From Idiomarina rhizosphaerae (GTDB taxonomy: Bacteria; Pseudomonadota; Gammaproteobacteria; Enterobacterales; Alteromonadaceae), in NCBI RefSeq assembly GCF_024159085.1, contig NZ_JAMZDE010000006.1:1-64000 (forward strand): a stretch of DNA of 64,000 nt. The letters are read 5' to 3'. Below the pieces are notes generated by a model. The model was not told where the DNA came from, did not search any database, and saw only the letters and a list, made by a program, of their open reading frames with translations. Positions 18,421-28,500 of the stretch are shown here, one piece after another. Each line of letters opens with the position of its first letter. Position 1 is the first letter of the stretch. A program made the translations under genes and the position numbers.

Positions 18421-19101
18421 TTACTTACGGTTCTTGCCGCGCTTAGGAGCTGGCTTTTCTTCAGTTGGAAGTCCACCAAGAACTTCACCACGGAAAATCC
18501 AGACCTTAACACCGATGATACCGTAAGTGGTGTTCGCTTCTGAGGTCGAGTAGTCGATGTCTGCACGTAATGTGTGCAGCGGTACACGGCCTTCACGATA
18601 CCACTCAGTACGTGCAATTTCTGCACCGCCCAAACGACCACTCACTTCAACTTTGATACCTTTGGCACCCAAGCGAATGGCGTTTTGTACGGCACGTTTC
18701 ATCGCACGACGGAACATGACACGACGTTCCAACTGACCAGCAATATTGTCAGCTACCAGCTGCGAATCTAACTCAGGTTTACGAACTTCTGAGATGTTGA
18801 TTTGCGCAGGAGCACCTGTCAACTTAGAAACTTGCTTACGCAGCTTTTCTACGTCTTCGCCTTTCTTACCGATGACCACGCCAGGACGTGCAGTGTGAAT
18901 AGTCACACGAACGCTCTTAGCTGGACGATCGATAACGATACGAGAGACTGATGCATTGCGCAGTTCTTTGTTCAGGAACTTACGTACCTGAAAGTCACTG
19001 TGCAGGTTATCAGCGAACTCATTTGTATTCGCATACCAGGTTGCATTCCATGGTCTGGAGATACCTAGGCGAATACCATTAGGATGTACTTTCTGACCCA
19101 T
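18421..19101 (-). CDS. rpsC: 30S ribosomal protein S3 (uS3)
   Basis: 30S head protein at the mRNA entry tunnel with helicase activity. 226 residues. A type-2 KH domain at about 39-107 carries [16 protein letters not shown] (GXXG = GKKG), and the S3 C-terminal domain runs from about 118 to 205. It lies 10 nt after rplV and 11 nt before rplP. Confidence 0.98.
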   Translation of the reverse strand: MGQKVHPNGIRLGISRPWNATWYANTNEFADNLHSDFQVRKFLNKELRNASVSRIVIDRPAKSVRVTIHTARPGVVIGKKGEDVEKLRKQVSKLTGAPAQINISEVRKPELDSQLVADNIAGQLERRVMFRRAMKRAVQNAIRLGAKGIKVEVSGRLGGAEIARTEWYREGRVPLHTLRADIDYSTSEANTTYGIIGVKVWIFRGEVLGGLPTEEKPAPKRGKNRK

Positions 19102-19111
19102 AATTTATCTC

Positions 19112-19444
19112 CTAGCTATCTGACACGACCACAGTAATGTGGCTGGTGCGCTTAAAGATACGATCGGCACGGCCTTTCGCCCGTGGCTTGATGCGCTTCA
19201 TAGTAGGACCTTCGTCTAAGAAGACTCGGCTTACTTTAAGCTCATCAATATCCGCACCTTCGTTATGTTCCGCGTTCGCGATTGCTGACTCAAGAACTTT
19301 CTTGATTAAGCCAGCAGCTGCTTTGGGGCTGTATGCGAGGATATCCAGTGCTTTTTCTACTGGAAGTCCACGGATTTGGTCTGCGACCAAACGGCCCTTC
19401 TGCGCTGAAACGCGGGCAAATTGGTGTTTAGCAATTGCTTCCAT
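19112..19444 (-). CDS. rplV: 50S ribosomal protein L22 (uL22)
   Basis: Protein whose long loop lines the exit tunnel and, with L4, senses macrolides and arrest peptides. 110 residues as in E. coli. The loop (about 80-97) reads [17 protein letters not shown] without visible deletion. I use the ATG at 19444 because it gives the family start [11 protein letters not shown]; a GTG lies one codon earlier. Confidence 0.97.
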   Translation of the reverse strand: MEAIAKHQFARVSAQKGRLVADQIRGLPVEKALDILAYSPKAAAGLIKKVLESAIANAEHNEGADIDELKVSRVFLDEGPTMKRIKPRAKGRADRIFKRTSHITVVVSDS

Positions 19445-19457
19445 CACTCTCTACCTC

Positions 19458-19736
19458 TTACCGTTTCTTCGCTTTCTTATCAGCAGCATGGCCGCGATAA
19501 GTACGGGTTGGCGCGAATTCGCCTAATTTATGACCGATCATTTCATCTGTCACGTAGACAGGAACGTGCTGACGACCGTTGTGAACAGCGATTGTCAGGC
19601 CGATCATATCTGGGATGATCATTGAACGACGGGACCAAGTTTTAATTGGCTTCTTTTCCCCGGCTTCCAACGCTTTCTCCACCTTATTTAGCAGGTGAAG
19701 GTCAATAAATGGACCTTTTTTAAGAGAACGTGGCAT
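19458..19736 (-). CDS. rpsS: 30S ribosomal protein S19 (uS19)
   Basis: 30S head protein paired with S13. 92 residues, starting [16 protein letters not shown] and carrying the signature [21 protein letters not shown]. It lies 16 nt after rplB. Confidence 0.98.
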
Positions 19737-19752
19737 GTTTTATCCTCAACTC

Positions 19753-20577
19753 TTATTTGTTGCGACGGCGTACGATGAACTTATCGGTACGCTTGTTTTT
19801 ACGGGTTTTGTAGCCCTTGGTCGGCGTGCCCCATGGAGTCACAGGATGACGTCCACCAGAGGTACGGCCTTCACCACCACCGTGAGGGTGATCAACTGGG
19901 TTCATCGCCACACCACGAACGGTTGGACGAATACCACGCCAGCGGTTTGCACCGGCTTTACCCAATTGACGCAGCATGTGTTCTGCGTTGCCTACTTCAC
20001 CGATAGTTGCACGACCTTCAGACTGAACGCGACGCATCTCACCTGAACGTAAACGGACAGTAACATAAGCACCGTCACGCGCAAGAATCTGGCAATAAGC
20101 ACCCGCTGAACGAGCCATCTGTGCGCCTTTACCTGGCTGTAACTCGACCGCGTGAACAACACTACCCACTGGGATGTTGCGCATTGGCAGGCTGTTACCA
20201 GGCTTGATTGGTGCATCAACACCAGACTGGATACGATCGCCTACTGAAAGGTTTTTCGGAGCCAGAATGTAACGGCGTTCACCGTCAGCATACAAAACTA
20301 AAGCGATATTCGCTGAACGGTTAGGATCGTATTCAATACGCTCAACCTTTGCAGGGATACCATCTTTATTACGTTTAAAGTCGATTACACGGTAGTGGTG
20401 TTTATGACCACCGCCAATGTGACGAACCGTGATACGACCGTTATTGTTACGACCACCAGACTTGCTGTTTTTTTCCAGCAACGGTGCGTAAGGCTTGCCT
20501 TTGTACAGGTCCTGACCGACGACTTTAACGACGTGGCGTTGACCCGGAGACGTAGGCTTACTCTTAACTACAGCCAT
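19753..20577 (-). CDS. rplB: 50S ribosomal protein L2 (uL2)
   Basis: Conserved large-subunit protein needed for subunit association and peptidyl transfer. 274 residues. An OB-like N-terminal domain (about 40-120) and an SH3-like C-terminal domain are present. The [18 protein letters not shown] motif includes the conserved histidine (H229 in E. coli). It lies between rplW and rpsS. Confidence 0.98.
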
Positions 20578-20591
20578 GTTTATTCCTCCTG

Positions 20592-20894
20592 TTACTCAGC
20601 GCCGCCTGAGAAGTCAATGTCAGCACCTTCATTCAAGGCAACATACGCTTTCTTCCAGTCACTGCGTTTCCCGAAGCGAGAACCAGTACGCTTGGTTTTA
20701 CCCTTCACGTTAACTGTACGTACGTTTTTGACTTCAACTTCAAACAATTTTTCGACAGCCGCTTTGATTTCGGTTTTAGTCGCATCAACAGCTACTTTAA
20801 AAACAACCGTGTTGTTATTTTCAGCAGTGTTAGTCGATTTTTCCGAAACGTGAGGTGCTAAAATCACTTTAAGCAAACGTTCTTCGCGCATCAT
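20592..20894 (-). CDS. rplW: 50S ribosomal protein L23 (uL23)
   Basis: Tunnel-exit protein that docks trigger factor and SRP. 100 residues with [21 protein letters not shown]; the glutamate in this N-terminal region corresponds to the trigger-factor contact. The rplW start overlaps the rplD stop by 4 nt (ATGA), so translation is probably coupled. Confidence 0.97.
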
Positions 20895-21496
20895 GATAAC
20901 ACCTCCTCAAGCTGCTTGACGGCGTCAGCAGTCATCAGCACTTTCTCGAAAGCAATCAGACTGACAGGGTCAATACCCTGAACATCACGCACGTCGACTT
21001 TATGCAAGTTGCGAGAAGCTAAGAACAGGTTCTCATCAACTTCTTTTGTCACGATCAAAACGTCGTTCAGATCCATTTCTTTCAGTTTCGCTGCCAGTTG
21101 CTTTGTTTTTGGTTCATCAACACCAAACTTCTCAACAACAATCAAACGTTCCTGACGAATCAGTTCCGACAAAATGCTTTTAATCGCACCGCGGTACATT
21201 TTTTTGTTTACTTTCTGGCTGTGATTCTGCGGTTTTGCTGCAAAAGTCGCACCACCAGAACGCCAGATAGGACTACGGATTGTACCTGCACGGGCACGAC
21301 CAGTACCTTTTTGACGCCAAGGCTTCTTACCACCACCGGCTACTTCAGAACGAGTTTTCTGAGCTTTAGTGCCCTGACGAGCACCTGCAGCGTAAGCTAC
21401 AACTACTTGATGGACAAGGGCTTCATTAAACTCACGTCCAAAGGTAGCTTCGGAAACCTCAAGAGCGCCTTTTGCGTCTTTCAATGTTAATTCCAT
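20891..21496 (-). CDS. rplD: 50S ribosomal protein L4 (uL4)
   Basis: Early-assembly and tunnel protein. In E. coli it also represses its own S10 operon by transcription termination and translational block at the leader. 201 residues, the E. coli length. The tunnel loop (about 45-95) carries [18 protein letters not shown]. The ATG at 21496 gives the family start [14 protein letters not shown]; a GTG lies one codon upstream. A matching leader is present at 22504-22673. Confidence 0.97.
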   Translation of the reverse strand: MELTLKDAKGALEVSEATFGREFNEALVHQVVVAYAAGARQGTKAQKTRSEVAGGGKKPWRQKGTGRARAGTIRSPIWRSGGATFAAKPQNHSQKVNKKMYRGAIKSILSELIRQERLIVVEKFGVDEPKTKQLAAKLKEMDLNDVLIVTKEVDENLFLASRNLHKVDVRDVQGIDPVSLIAFEKVLMTADAVKQLEEVLS

Positions 21497-21514
21497 CACT
21501 ATTCTCCTCAGACG

Positions 21515-22153
21515 TTATGCCTTGACCGCTGGTTTAACGATCACATCACTTCCGGTTGCACCCGGGACCGCACCTTTGATCAACAACAAGCTGCGCTCTG
21601 CATCAACCCGAACTAATTCAAGTGATTGCGTAGTGACTTGCTCATTACCCATCTGACCAGCCATTTTCTTGCCTTTGAATACTTTACCAGGCGACTGGTT
21701 TTGACCGATTGAACCCGGTGCACGGTGAGATAATGAGTTACCATGAGTAGCGTCCTGCATGCTGAAGTTCCAGCGCTTCACAGTACCGGCAAAGCCTTTA
21801 CCTTTTGAAGTACCAGTAACGTCTACTTTGTTAACTTCTGCAAAAATATCAACAGTCAGTTCAGAACCCACTGCGTAATCTTCGCCTTCGCCATTTTGCA
21901 GGCGGAATTCCCAAAGACCACGACCAGCCTCTGTACCAGCTTTAGCAAAGTGACCTGCTAAAGGCTTGGTTACACGGCTCGCTTTCTTCTCGCCTGTGGT
22001 TACTTGAAGGGCACGGTAACCGTCAGTGTCATCAGATTTAACCTGAGTCACACGGTTCGCCAGCACTTCGATCACAGTAACAGGAACAGAAGCGCCGTCT
22101 TCCTGGAAGACACGCGTCATTCCTACTTTACGACCGACTAGACCTATAGCCAT
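21515..22153 (-). CDS. rplC: 50S ribosomal protein L3 (uL3)
   Basis: Primary 23S rRNA binding protein whose tip reaches the peptidyl transferase centre. 212 residues. The loop [19 protein letters not shown] contains the glutamine methylated by PrmB in E. coli (Q150). It is the second gene of the S10 operon, 38 nt after rpsJ. Confidence 0.98.
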   Translation of the reverse strand: MAIGLVGRKVGMTRVFQEDGASVPVTVIEVLANRVTQVKSDDTDGYRALQVTTGEKKASRVTKPLAGHFAKAGTEAGRGLWEFRLQNGEGEDYAVGSELTVDIFAEVNKVDVTGTSKGKGFAGTVKRWNFSMQDATHGNSLSHRAPGSIGQNQSPGKVFKGKKMAGQMGNEQVTTQSLELVRVDAERSLLLIKGAVPGATGSDVIVKPAVKA

Positions 22154-22191
22154 TGTTAAAACCTCTCGTGTGTAATCCTATTACTGCCCAC

Positions 22192-22673
<482 letters not shown>

Positions 22674-22679
22674 CCGCGA

Positions 22680-22707
22680 ATTATACCGATTCACGGCCCG
22701 GTGTCAA
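22680..22707 (-). promoter_or_regulatory. S10 operon promoter, full consensus
   Basis: On the minus strand TTGACA and TATAAT, both perfect sigma-70 hexamers, are separated by 16 bp. A GC-rich discriminator (TCGCGGCC) follows, a feature of stringently controlled ribosomal promoters. It partly overlaps the promoter-proximal end of the dipeptidase terminus downstream region. Confidence 0.88.
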
Positions 22708-22711
22708 GGCC

Positions 22712-23935
22712 TTAATGTGTTTTGGCGTAGTCTTCCACTTGCTCCCAAACACGCATTAAATTACCGCCCAGAATCATTTCAATTTCTTTATCTGAGTACC
22801 CTCTGTCCATCAACCCCTGAACAAGATTTGGATAGGTAGATACGTCTTTTAGTCCAACAGGTAAGGAATCACCGACGCCGTCGTAGTCGGAGCCAATACC
22901 GATGTGTTCCACACCGATTAAGTCACGAACATGATCAATATGGTCTAACACAGTATCCAAAGTAGCGAACGGATAAGGGTTACTCGTTTCAATGTCCTTA
23001 ATGCGACGTTTCGCTTCTTCACTGTCTTCACCGTATTGCTCTTTTACTGCGCTAATGCGTTTCTTCATCATGTCGCGGTATCGGTTTGCCTGCTCGGCCA
23101 AAAACGACGACCCAAAGTTAATCTGGATAACGCCCTCATTTTCAGCCAGGGCTTTCAGCATGTCATCGCTCATATTACGTTCGAAACCCGGAGTGTAAGA
23201 ACGCAATGATGAATGCGATGCGATGACCGGAGCTTCACTAATCTCAACCGCCTGGTAAAACGCATCATCGGAAATGTGCGACACATCGACCATAACGCCG
23301 ACATTATTCATTTCTTTGACCAATTCTTTACCAAATGGGCTTAAGCCATCCCATTGACGTCGAATGTCATAAGAAGAGTCCGAAATGTGATTAGATAATG
23401 AGTGAGCCAGAGTAATGTAGCGAATACCACGCTCATAGAACATGTGCAGGTTGTCGAGATCCCCTTCAATAGGAGTGCCGTTTTCCATACCCAAAGCAAT
23501 TGACATTAAGCCTTGCTCTTTATTTTCGCGGATATCATCAGTGCTATAAGCCATCGCGAACTTATCGGGCGCGCGTCCAACAAGCGCCTCCATACCGTCA
23601 ATAAGCTCATGAGCCAGCTGAATACTGCCGCCACTCTCTTCATAAGAGGCCGGAATATAAATAGACATAAACGGGGCATCGAGGCCACCTTCTACGGCCC
23701 GCGGGTAGTCAAAATCCCCTTCTGCAGTGGCCTCTGTTACATCTTCCCACTTATCATGAATTCGATAAGGTACATCAATATGTGTATCTATTAGTAAATA
23801 CTGCTTCGCCAGTTTTTCAGCTTTGTCGCTAGCGGTGTATTCCGCTTGTTCAGAGCCGTTGGTTGCAGCTTGTCCTGCTGTTGCACAGCCGGTAATAACT
23901 GCCAGCACAGAAGCGACTATCAGAGACTTCATCAT
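22712..23935 (-). CDS. Membrane dipeptidase, M19 family, lipoprotein
   Basis: 407 residues. A lipoprotein signal at about 1-17 (LAVITGC) would anchor it in the membrane facing the periplasm. The zinc enzyme signature is visible: LIDTHIDVP (HXD), GMENG (metal-bridging Glu), MVDVSHISD, VIASHSSLR and GIGSDYDGVGD. It would cleave dipeptides, including possible D-residue products of wall turnover or diet. Peptide use fits a protein-degrading marine lifestyle, but the substrate is not shown. It ends right before the S10 promoter. Confidence 0.93.
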   Translation of the reverse strand: MMKSLIVASVLAVITGCATAGQAATNGSEQAEYTASDKAEKLAKQYLLIDTHIDVPYRIHDKWEDVTEATAEGDFDYPRAVEGGLDAPFMSIYIPASYEESGGSIQLAHELIDGMEALVGRAPDKFAMAYSTDDIRENKEQGLMSIALGMENGTPIEGDLDNLHMFYERGIRYITLAHSLSNHISDSSYDIRRQWDGLSPFGKELVKEMNNVGVMVDVSHISDDAFYQAVEISEAPVIASHSSLRSYTPGFERNMSDDMLKALAENEGVIQINFGSSFLAEQANRYRDMMKKRISAVKEQYGEDSEEAKRRIKDIETSNPYPFATLDTVLDHIDHVRDLIGVEHIGIGSDYDGVGDSLPVGLKDVSTYPNLVQGLMDRGYSDKEIEMILGGNLMRVWEQVEDYAKTH

Positions 23936-23986
23936 ACGTATTCCTCTTGTTATTTTTATACGAGATATACGCAGAGTAGCAAAAGT

Positions 23987-24097
23987 CTAGCTGTGCCGCA
24001 TTACTGATGCGCTGAAACTTATGACAGCGCCGACAATTAAGGTTCCTAATACCGGCGCCGCCAGCCAAATGAGCCACCATTGATCTAATAAAATCAC
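23987..24097 (-). CDS. Small single-span membrane peptide (36 residues)
   Basis: Starts at GTG, 5 nt after a clear AAGGAG, and overlaps nothing. The peptide begins ILLDQWWLIWLAAPV and continues through a hydrophobic stretch of about 20 residues (LAAPVLGTLIVGAVISF) to a short basic tail ending MRHS. It lies 9 nt after the stop of the upstream exported protein, so the two are probably one operon. No family is recognised. Its strong SD and membrane-span composition support a real gene; length alone does not. Confidence 0.6.
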   Translation of the reverse strand: MILLDQWWLIWLAAPVLGTLIVGAVISFSASVMRHS

Positions 24098-24106
24098 GGG
24101 GGCTCC

Positions 24107-24364
24107 TTACTGAGACTGCTTATTCTTTTGTTCGGAAGTTTCAGTCTGAGTTTCAGCGAGTTTTAAGTCGGGCATAAACTCTATAACCCACTCTTCAATT
24201 GACTCTGAAACCGACTGTTTGACGCTTTGCATCGCTTCTTCAGACATTTCAGCAATCTGAGCTTGAAGCTCAGCAGTGATAGAATCTCTATTCTCATCGG
24301 CAGCTGAGACCGATGCACTGAACAACATAACACCACTGACAACACTTACGATTAACGCTTTCAT
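24107..24364 (-). CDS. Small exported protein of unknown function
   Basis: 85 residues with a signal peptide at about 1-22 (LIVSVVSGVMLFSASVSAA) and a mature part rich in Glu, Gln, Ser and Thr, probably helical at about 30-65 (ELQAQIAEMSEEAMQSVKQ). No cysteines, no recognised domain. SD AAGGAG lies 6 nt before the ATG. A periplasmic location is inferred. It is co-directional with the 36-residue membrane peptide that follows. Confidence 0.75.
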   Translation of the reverse strand: MKALIVSVVSGVMLFSASVSAADENRDSITAELQAQIAEMSEEAMQSVKQSVSESIEEWVIEFMPDLKLAETQTETSEQKNKQSQ

Positions 24365-24536
24365 GATTTTCTCCTTTGAATAAATGACAGTGCGTTAGTT
24401 AAGTCACACTATGTAATTCAAAGGTTGTGCCATCTTTTTAAATATCGTTAACCAGTTGTTATATAATAGTTTTTTATTTTTAACTGAAAGAAAGAAAGTT
24501 TCCCGGGTTAGTGTTTTTAACCAAATTTTAGTCAAT

Positions 24537-25544
24537 TTACGACGTTAATGACGACACATGCTGACTATGATCATCACGAAAAGCCAAAGCACCATAAAGC
24601 AATTGCTCGGCGCTGGTGGCTCTGGGACCTTTCACGCTAAGATACTGACGCCACCGCTTGCCTCCGGTCATTCCCTGAAATAGTCCCAGCATATGGCGAG
24701 CCACATGCCAGGCTCGTCCGCCCCGTCGAATATGATTGTCAATATAAGGTATCATCGCGGTAACCACAGCCTCACGGGTTAACTCGGTCGACTCCGTTTC
24801 ACTCAAAGAGTCAAGCTGAGTAAGTAACCAGGGATTTTGGTAAGCAGCCCTGCCAATCATCACCCCATGAACCTGGTTTAAATGTTGCTTAACTTCGTGC
24901 AATTCGACAATTCCACCGTTAATCGCAATAGGTACATCCGGGTACCTTTTCTGGGCTCTATAAACTCGCTCATACTGTAATTCAGGAATATCCCGATTTT
25001 CTTTCGGACTAAGGCCTTGCAGCCAGGCTTTGCGCGCATGCAAAGTAAGCTGATCGACACCGGCGGCAACAACGGCATCGGTTAGTTCATATAGAAAATC
25101 ATCGGAATCCTGATGATCAATGCCCAGACGAGTTTTGACTGTAACCGGAATATCAGTTACCGCTTTCATTGCCTTTACGCATTCTGCAACCTTCTCGGGT
25201 TGAGCCATTAAGCACGCGCCGAAGCTACCATTTTGCACTCTATCAGATGGGCAACCAACATTAATATTAACTTCATCGTACCCCCGCTGCTGTGCCAAAC
25301 GCGCACATTCGGCCATAGCCGCGGGCTCCGAACCGCCAAGCTGCAAAGCAACCGGATGTTCCTCTGAGTTGAATGACAGAAAATCCTGCTGGCCAAAAAT
25401 AATCGCACCGGTTGTTACCATTTCGGTATAAAGCAAGGTATTTTTGGTCAGGAGACGATGAAAATACCGACAGTGGCGATCGGTCCAGTCCAGCATAGGG
25501 GCCACAGAAAGCTTATAAGAATATGGTACGGTCAAAACATCCAC
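24537..25544 (-). CDS. dusA: tRNA-dihydrouridine(20/20a) synthase
   Basis: FMN-dependent reductase making dihydrouridine at positions 20 and 20a of tRNA. 335 residues. Closely matches DusA: FSVAPMLDWTDRHCRYF-type start, EMVTTGAII, NVGCPSDRVQNGSFGACLM with the catalytic Cys, FMN-binding ING near 220, and MIGRAAYQNPWLL. It lies divergent from zur. Confidence 0.95.
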   Translation of the reverse strand: MDVLTVPYSYKLSVAPMLDWTDRHCRYFHRLLTKNTLLYTEMVTTGAIIFGQQDFLSFNSEEHPVALQLGGSEPAAMAECARLAQQRGYDEVNINVGCPSDRVQNGSFGACLMAQPEKVAECVKAMKAVTDIPVTVKTRLGIDHQDSDDFLYELTDAVVAAGVDQLTLHARKAWLQGLSPKENRDIPELQYERVYRAQKRYPDVPIAINGGIVELHEVKQHLNQVHGVMIGRAAYQNPWLLTQLDSLSETESTELTREAVVTAMIPYIDNHIRRGGRAWHVARHMLGLFQGMTGGKRWRQYLSVKGPRATSAEQLLYGALAFRDDHSQHVSSLTS

Positions 25545-25692
25545 CCGGTAAAAAGTTAACTGACAAAGTCAGTATATTTAGCAGACTATTTTAACTCAGA
25601 ATACGCCAGTAAGCAGCCTCTTCCGTAAAACCCTTTTCCTTGCCCCTAAAACTCTCTACAATGACTAAAATGCTCATAAATTGTAGTCAATA

Positions 25693-26133
25693 ATGAAAGC
25701 TCAAGAAGCACAACGACTTATACAAAAAGCTGAAAAGCTCTGCCAACAACGTGGTGCACGCCTGACAAATGCCCGCCGCGAAGTTTTCGCGATACTCGCA
25801 GAGCATTCAGGAGCCGTCGGCGCATATGATTTACTTGATCAACTGCGGGAAGTTATGCCCAATGCAAAACCCCCGACTATCTACCGCGCTTTAGACTTTT
25901 TACAAGAACAAGGCTTCGTTCATAAAATCACTTCGTCGAATAGTTTTGTTCTTTGCTCGCATTTCGACCATCAACATCCGGTTCAAATGTTAATCTGCAG
26001 TTCCTGCGGCGATGTTCAGGAAATTCAGTCCGAAGGGGTTTATGACGAATTGAAACATCAGGCCGAAGATCAAGGTTTTAAGGTTCAAAGCCAAACTATA
26101 GAAGCACATGGTTTGTGCACCAAATGCCTTTAA
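25693..26133 (+). CDS. zur: Zinc uptake regulator, Fur family
   Basis: 146 residues. A winged-helix N-terminal domain (about 10-85; RLTNARREVFAIL, then PPTIYRALDFLQEQGFVHK) is followed by a metal-binding dimerisation domain with CSSCG and a C-terminal CTKC pair, a structural zinc site. The sequence resembles E. coli Zur (YDLLDQLRE, EAHGLC) more than Fur. It would repress zinc uptake genes when zinc is sufficient. A zinc peptidase gene follows 36 nt later, but no Zur box was identified. Confidence 0.9.
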   Translation: MKAQEAQRLIQKAEKLCQQRGARLTNARREVFAILAEHSGAVGAYDLLDQLREVMPNAKPPTIYRALDFLQEQGFVHKITSSNSFVLCSHFDHQHPVQMLICSSCGDVQEIQSEGVYDELKHQAEDQGFKVQSQTIEAHGLCTKCL

Positions 26134-26169
26134 TATTAGCGCTATTAAATAATAACAATAGGTAACACT

Positions 26170-28500
26170 ATGAAGCTCAGTCATGTTATTGCCACTGCTG
26201 CGGTTTGTTTAACCGTTAATCAGGCGGCAACCGCTCAAGCTTTTGAAGATAAATTCCGTCAGCTTAACGATGATAAATTCCGTAGCCCGAACATTTATCG
26301 TACCGCGTCCGGAGCTCCGGGGCATGCTTACTGGCAACAGGAAGCCGACTACAAAATTCAGGTTGCTCTGGACGATGAGAATCAGAGTATTACGGCACAA
26401 AGCACCATAACTTACACCAATAACTCCCCCGATACTTTGCGCTATTTATGGGTCCAACTTGATCAGAACCGTTTTAAGAAAGATTCCATAGGACCACAAA
26501 GCCAGGCTACTGGAGATTTAGATCGGGTTAGCTTTTCCAGAATGGAAAGCATGCTCACTCAGGAAGAGTTTCCGGCTGGTTATGAGCTTACTGAAATCAG
26601 TAACGAAGATGGTGAGCCTTTAGCACATTACGTTAATGACACTATGCTAAGACTGGATCTGGACGAGCCCCTTAAAAGCGGCGAAAGTGTCACTTTTAAT
26701 ATCAACTGGCAGTTCAATATTATCGAAGCTGAAGTACTTGGTGGCCGCGGCGGTTATGAGTACTTTGAAGACGACGGAAACTACCTTTATGAGATGGCAC
26801 AGTGGTTCCCTCGTATGGCCGCATATTACGACGCTGAAGGTTGGCAGAATAAACAGTTTATTGGCAACGGAGAGTTCGCTTTAGAGTTTGGTGATTATCG
26901 CGTAGAGATAACGGTTCCGGCTGATCATATTGTAGCTTCTACCGGTGTTTTGCAAAATCCCGATGAAGTACTCACTTCTACTCAGCGTGAACGCCTGGAA
27001 AAAGCCCGTAATTCAGACAAACCGGTAAAAATTGTCACTGAAGAAGAGGCCTTAGAAAACCAGAAAGAAGGCACCAGTAATACCAAAACCTGGATTTTCG
27101 AAGCCGATAAAGTTCGTGACTTTGCCTGGGCTTCGTCGCGCAAATTTATCTGGGACGCGCAAGGTTACAAAAAGAACGATACCGATGTGCTGGCTATGTC
27201 GTATTACCCTGAGGAAGGCAACCCATTATGGGAGCGCTACTCAACCGCCTCTATTATTCACACAATTGAGCACTATAACGATTACAGCTTTGACTATCCT
27301 TACCCTGTCGCTATATCGGTAAACGGCCCGGTTGGTGGTATGGAATACCCTATGATTACCTTCAACGGTCCACGCCCTTACGTTGATGAGGATTCAGGTG
27401 AGAAATACTACTCTAAACGCACCAAATACGGTCTAATTTCTGTAATCATCCACGAAATTGGCCACATTTACTTTCCTATGGTAGTTAACTCTGATGAACG
27501 CCAGTGGACCTGGATGGATGAAGGTATCAATACTTACCTACAATTCCTGGCTGAACAAAAATGGGAAAAAGATTATCCGTCGTGGCGCGGTGAACCGCGT
27601 AACATTACCAGTTACATGGCCAGCAGCAACCAAATGCCTATTATGACCAACTCAGAGTCGATTCTGCAATTTGGTAATAATGCCTACGGAAAGCCAGCTA
27701 CAGCACTTAATATATTACGTGAAACTATCGTTGGCCGTGAGCTCTTTGATTTCGCTTTCCGTCAGTATGCGCAGCGTTGGAAGTTTAAACGTCCTACACC
27801 AGAGGACTTATTCAGAACCATAGAAGATGCTTCCGGCGTTGATTTAGACTGGTTCTGGAGAGGCTGGTTCTACTCTACTGACCATGTCGATATCGCCCTT
27901 GAGCAAGTCAATCAGTTGACTATTAATACGCAAGATCCGGAAATCGAAAAAGCATGGCAAAAACAGCAAGAAAATGCTGAGCCAGAGTCTTTGACAACTC
28001 AGCGTAATGCCGACGTTAATTATAAAATTCATCAGCAACCGGATCTTGCTGACTTTTACAATGAGAACGACGACTACACTGTCACTAACGCTGACCGAAA
28101 CAAATATCAAGAGCTGATAGAAGGGCTTAACGAAGAGCAGCGGGAAATGCTGAAAAATGGCAGCAATTTCTATGTACTTGATTTCGCCAATAAAGGCGGC
28201 TTAGTTATGCCTATTTTGCTGGATCTTCAGTTTGAAGATGGCAGTAAAGAACATGTTCGTATTCCGGCCGAAGTATGGCGTCGCTCTCCAGAAAAGGTGA
28301 GCAAGTTATTAATCCGTGATAAAACTTTGACTCAAGTCGTTGTTGACCCTAACTGGGAGACTGCGGATGTTGATACCAGTAACAACTACTGGCCAGCCAG
28401 AGCTGTACCATCTCGGATTGAACTGTTTAAGCGTGAGGACCGTAATAAGAGCATGATGGAAGACTTCAACGAGGAGTTGGAGTCGGGCAACGATGACTAA
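26170..28500 (+). CDS. M1-family metallopeptidase, exported
   Basis: 776 residues with a signal peptide at about 1-23 (ending ATAQA). Zinc motif HEIGH at 428-432 and the third ligand E451 in WMDEGINTY (18 residues after the second His). A GGMEYPM exopeptidase-like motif precedes it at about 390, the position of GAMEN in M1 aminopeptidases. It is probably a periplasmic or surface aminopeptidase. The stop overlaps the start of the next gene by 8 nt, so the two proteins likely act together. Confidence 0.9.
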   Translation: MKLSHVIATAAVCLTVNQAATAQAFEDKFRQLNDDKFRSPNIYRTASGAPGHAYWQQEADYKIQVALDDENQSITAQSTITYTNNSPDTLRYLWVQLDQNRFKKDSIGPQSQATGDLDRVSFSRMESMLTQEEFPAGYELTEISNEDGEPLAHYVNDTMLRLDLDEPLKSGESVTFNINWQFNIIEAEVLGGRGGYEYFEDDGNYLYEMAQWFPRMAAYYDAEGWQNKQFIGNGEFALEFGDYRVEITVPADHIVASTGVLQNPDEVLTSTQRERLEKARNSDKPVKIVTEEEALENQKEGTSNTKTWIFEADKVRDFAWASSRKFIWDAQGYKKNDTDVLAMSYYPEEGNPLWERYSTASIIHTIEHYNDYSFDYPYPVAISVNGPVGGMEYPMITFNGPRPYVDEDSGEKYYSKRTKYGLISVIIHEIGHIYFPMVVNSDERQWTWMDEGINTYLQFLAEQKWEKDYPSWRGEPRNITSYMASSNQMPIMTNSESILQFGNNAYGKPATALNILRETIVGRELFDFAFRQYAQRWKFKRPTPEDLFRTIEDASGVDLDWFWRGWFYSTDHVDIALEQVNQLTINTQDPEIEKAWQKQQENAEPESLTTQRNADVNYKIHQQPDLADFYNENDDYTVTNADRNKYQELIEGLNEEQREMLKNGSNFYVLDFANKGGLVMPILLDLQFEDGSKEHVRIPAEVWRRSPEKVSKLLIRDKTLTQVVVDPNWETADVDTSNNYWPARAVPSRIELFKREDRNKSMMEDFNEELESGNDD

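Noticed and set aside
23850-24080. 76-residue frame overlapping the 36-residue membrane peptide
   Set aside because: It is in another phase, lacks an SD and overlaps the dipeptidase start. The GTG frame at 24097 has the SD.
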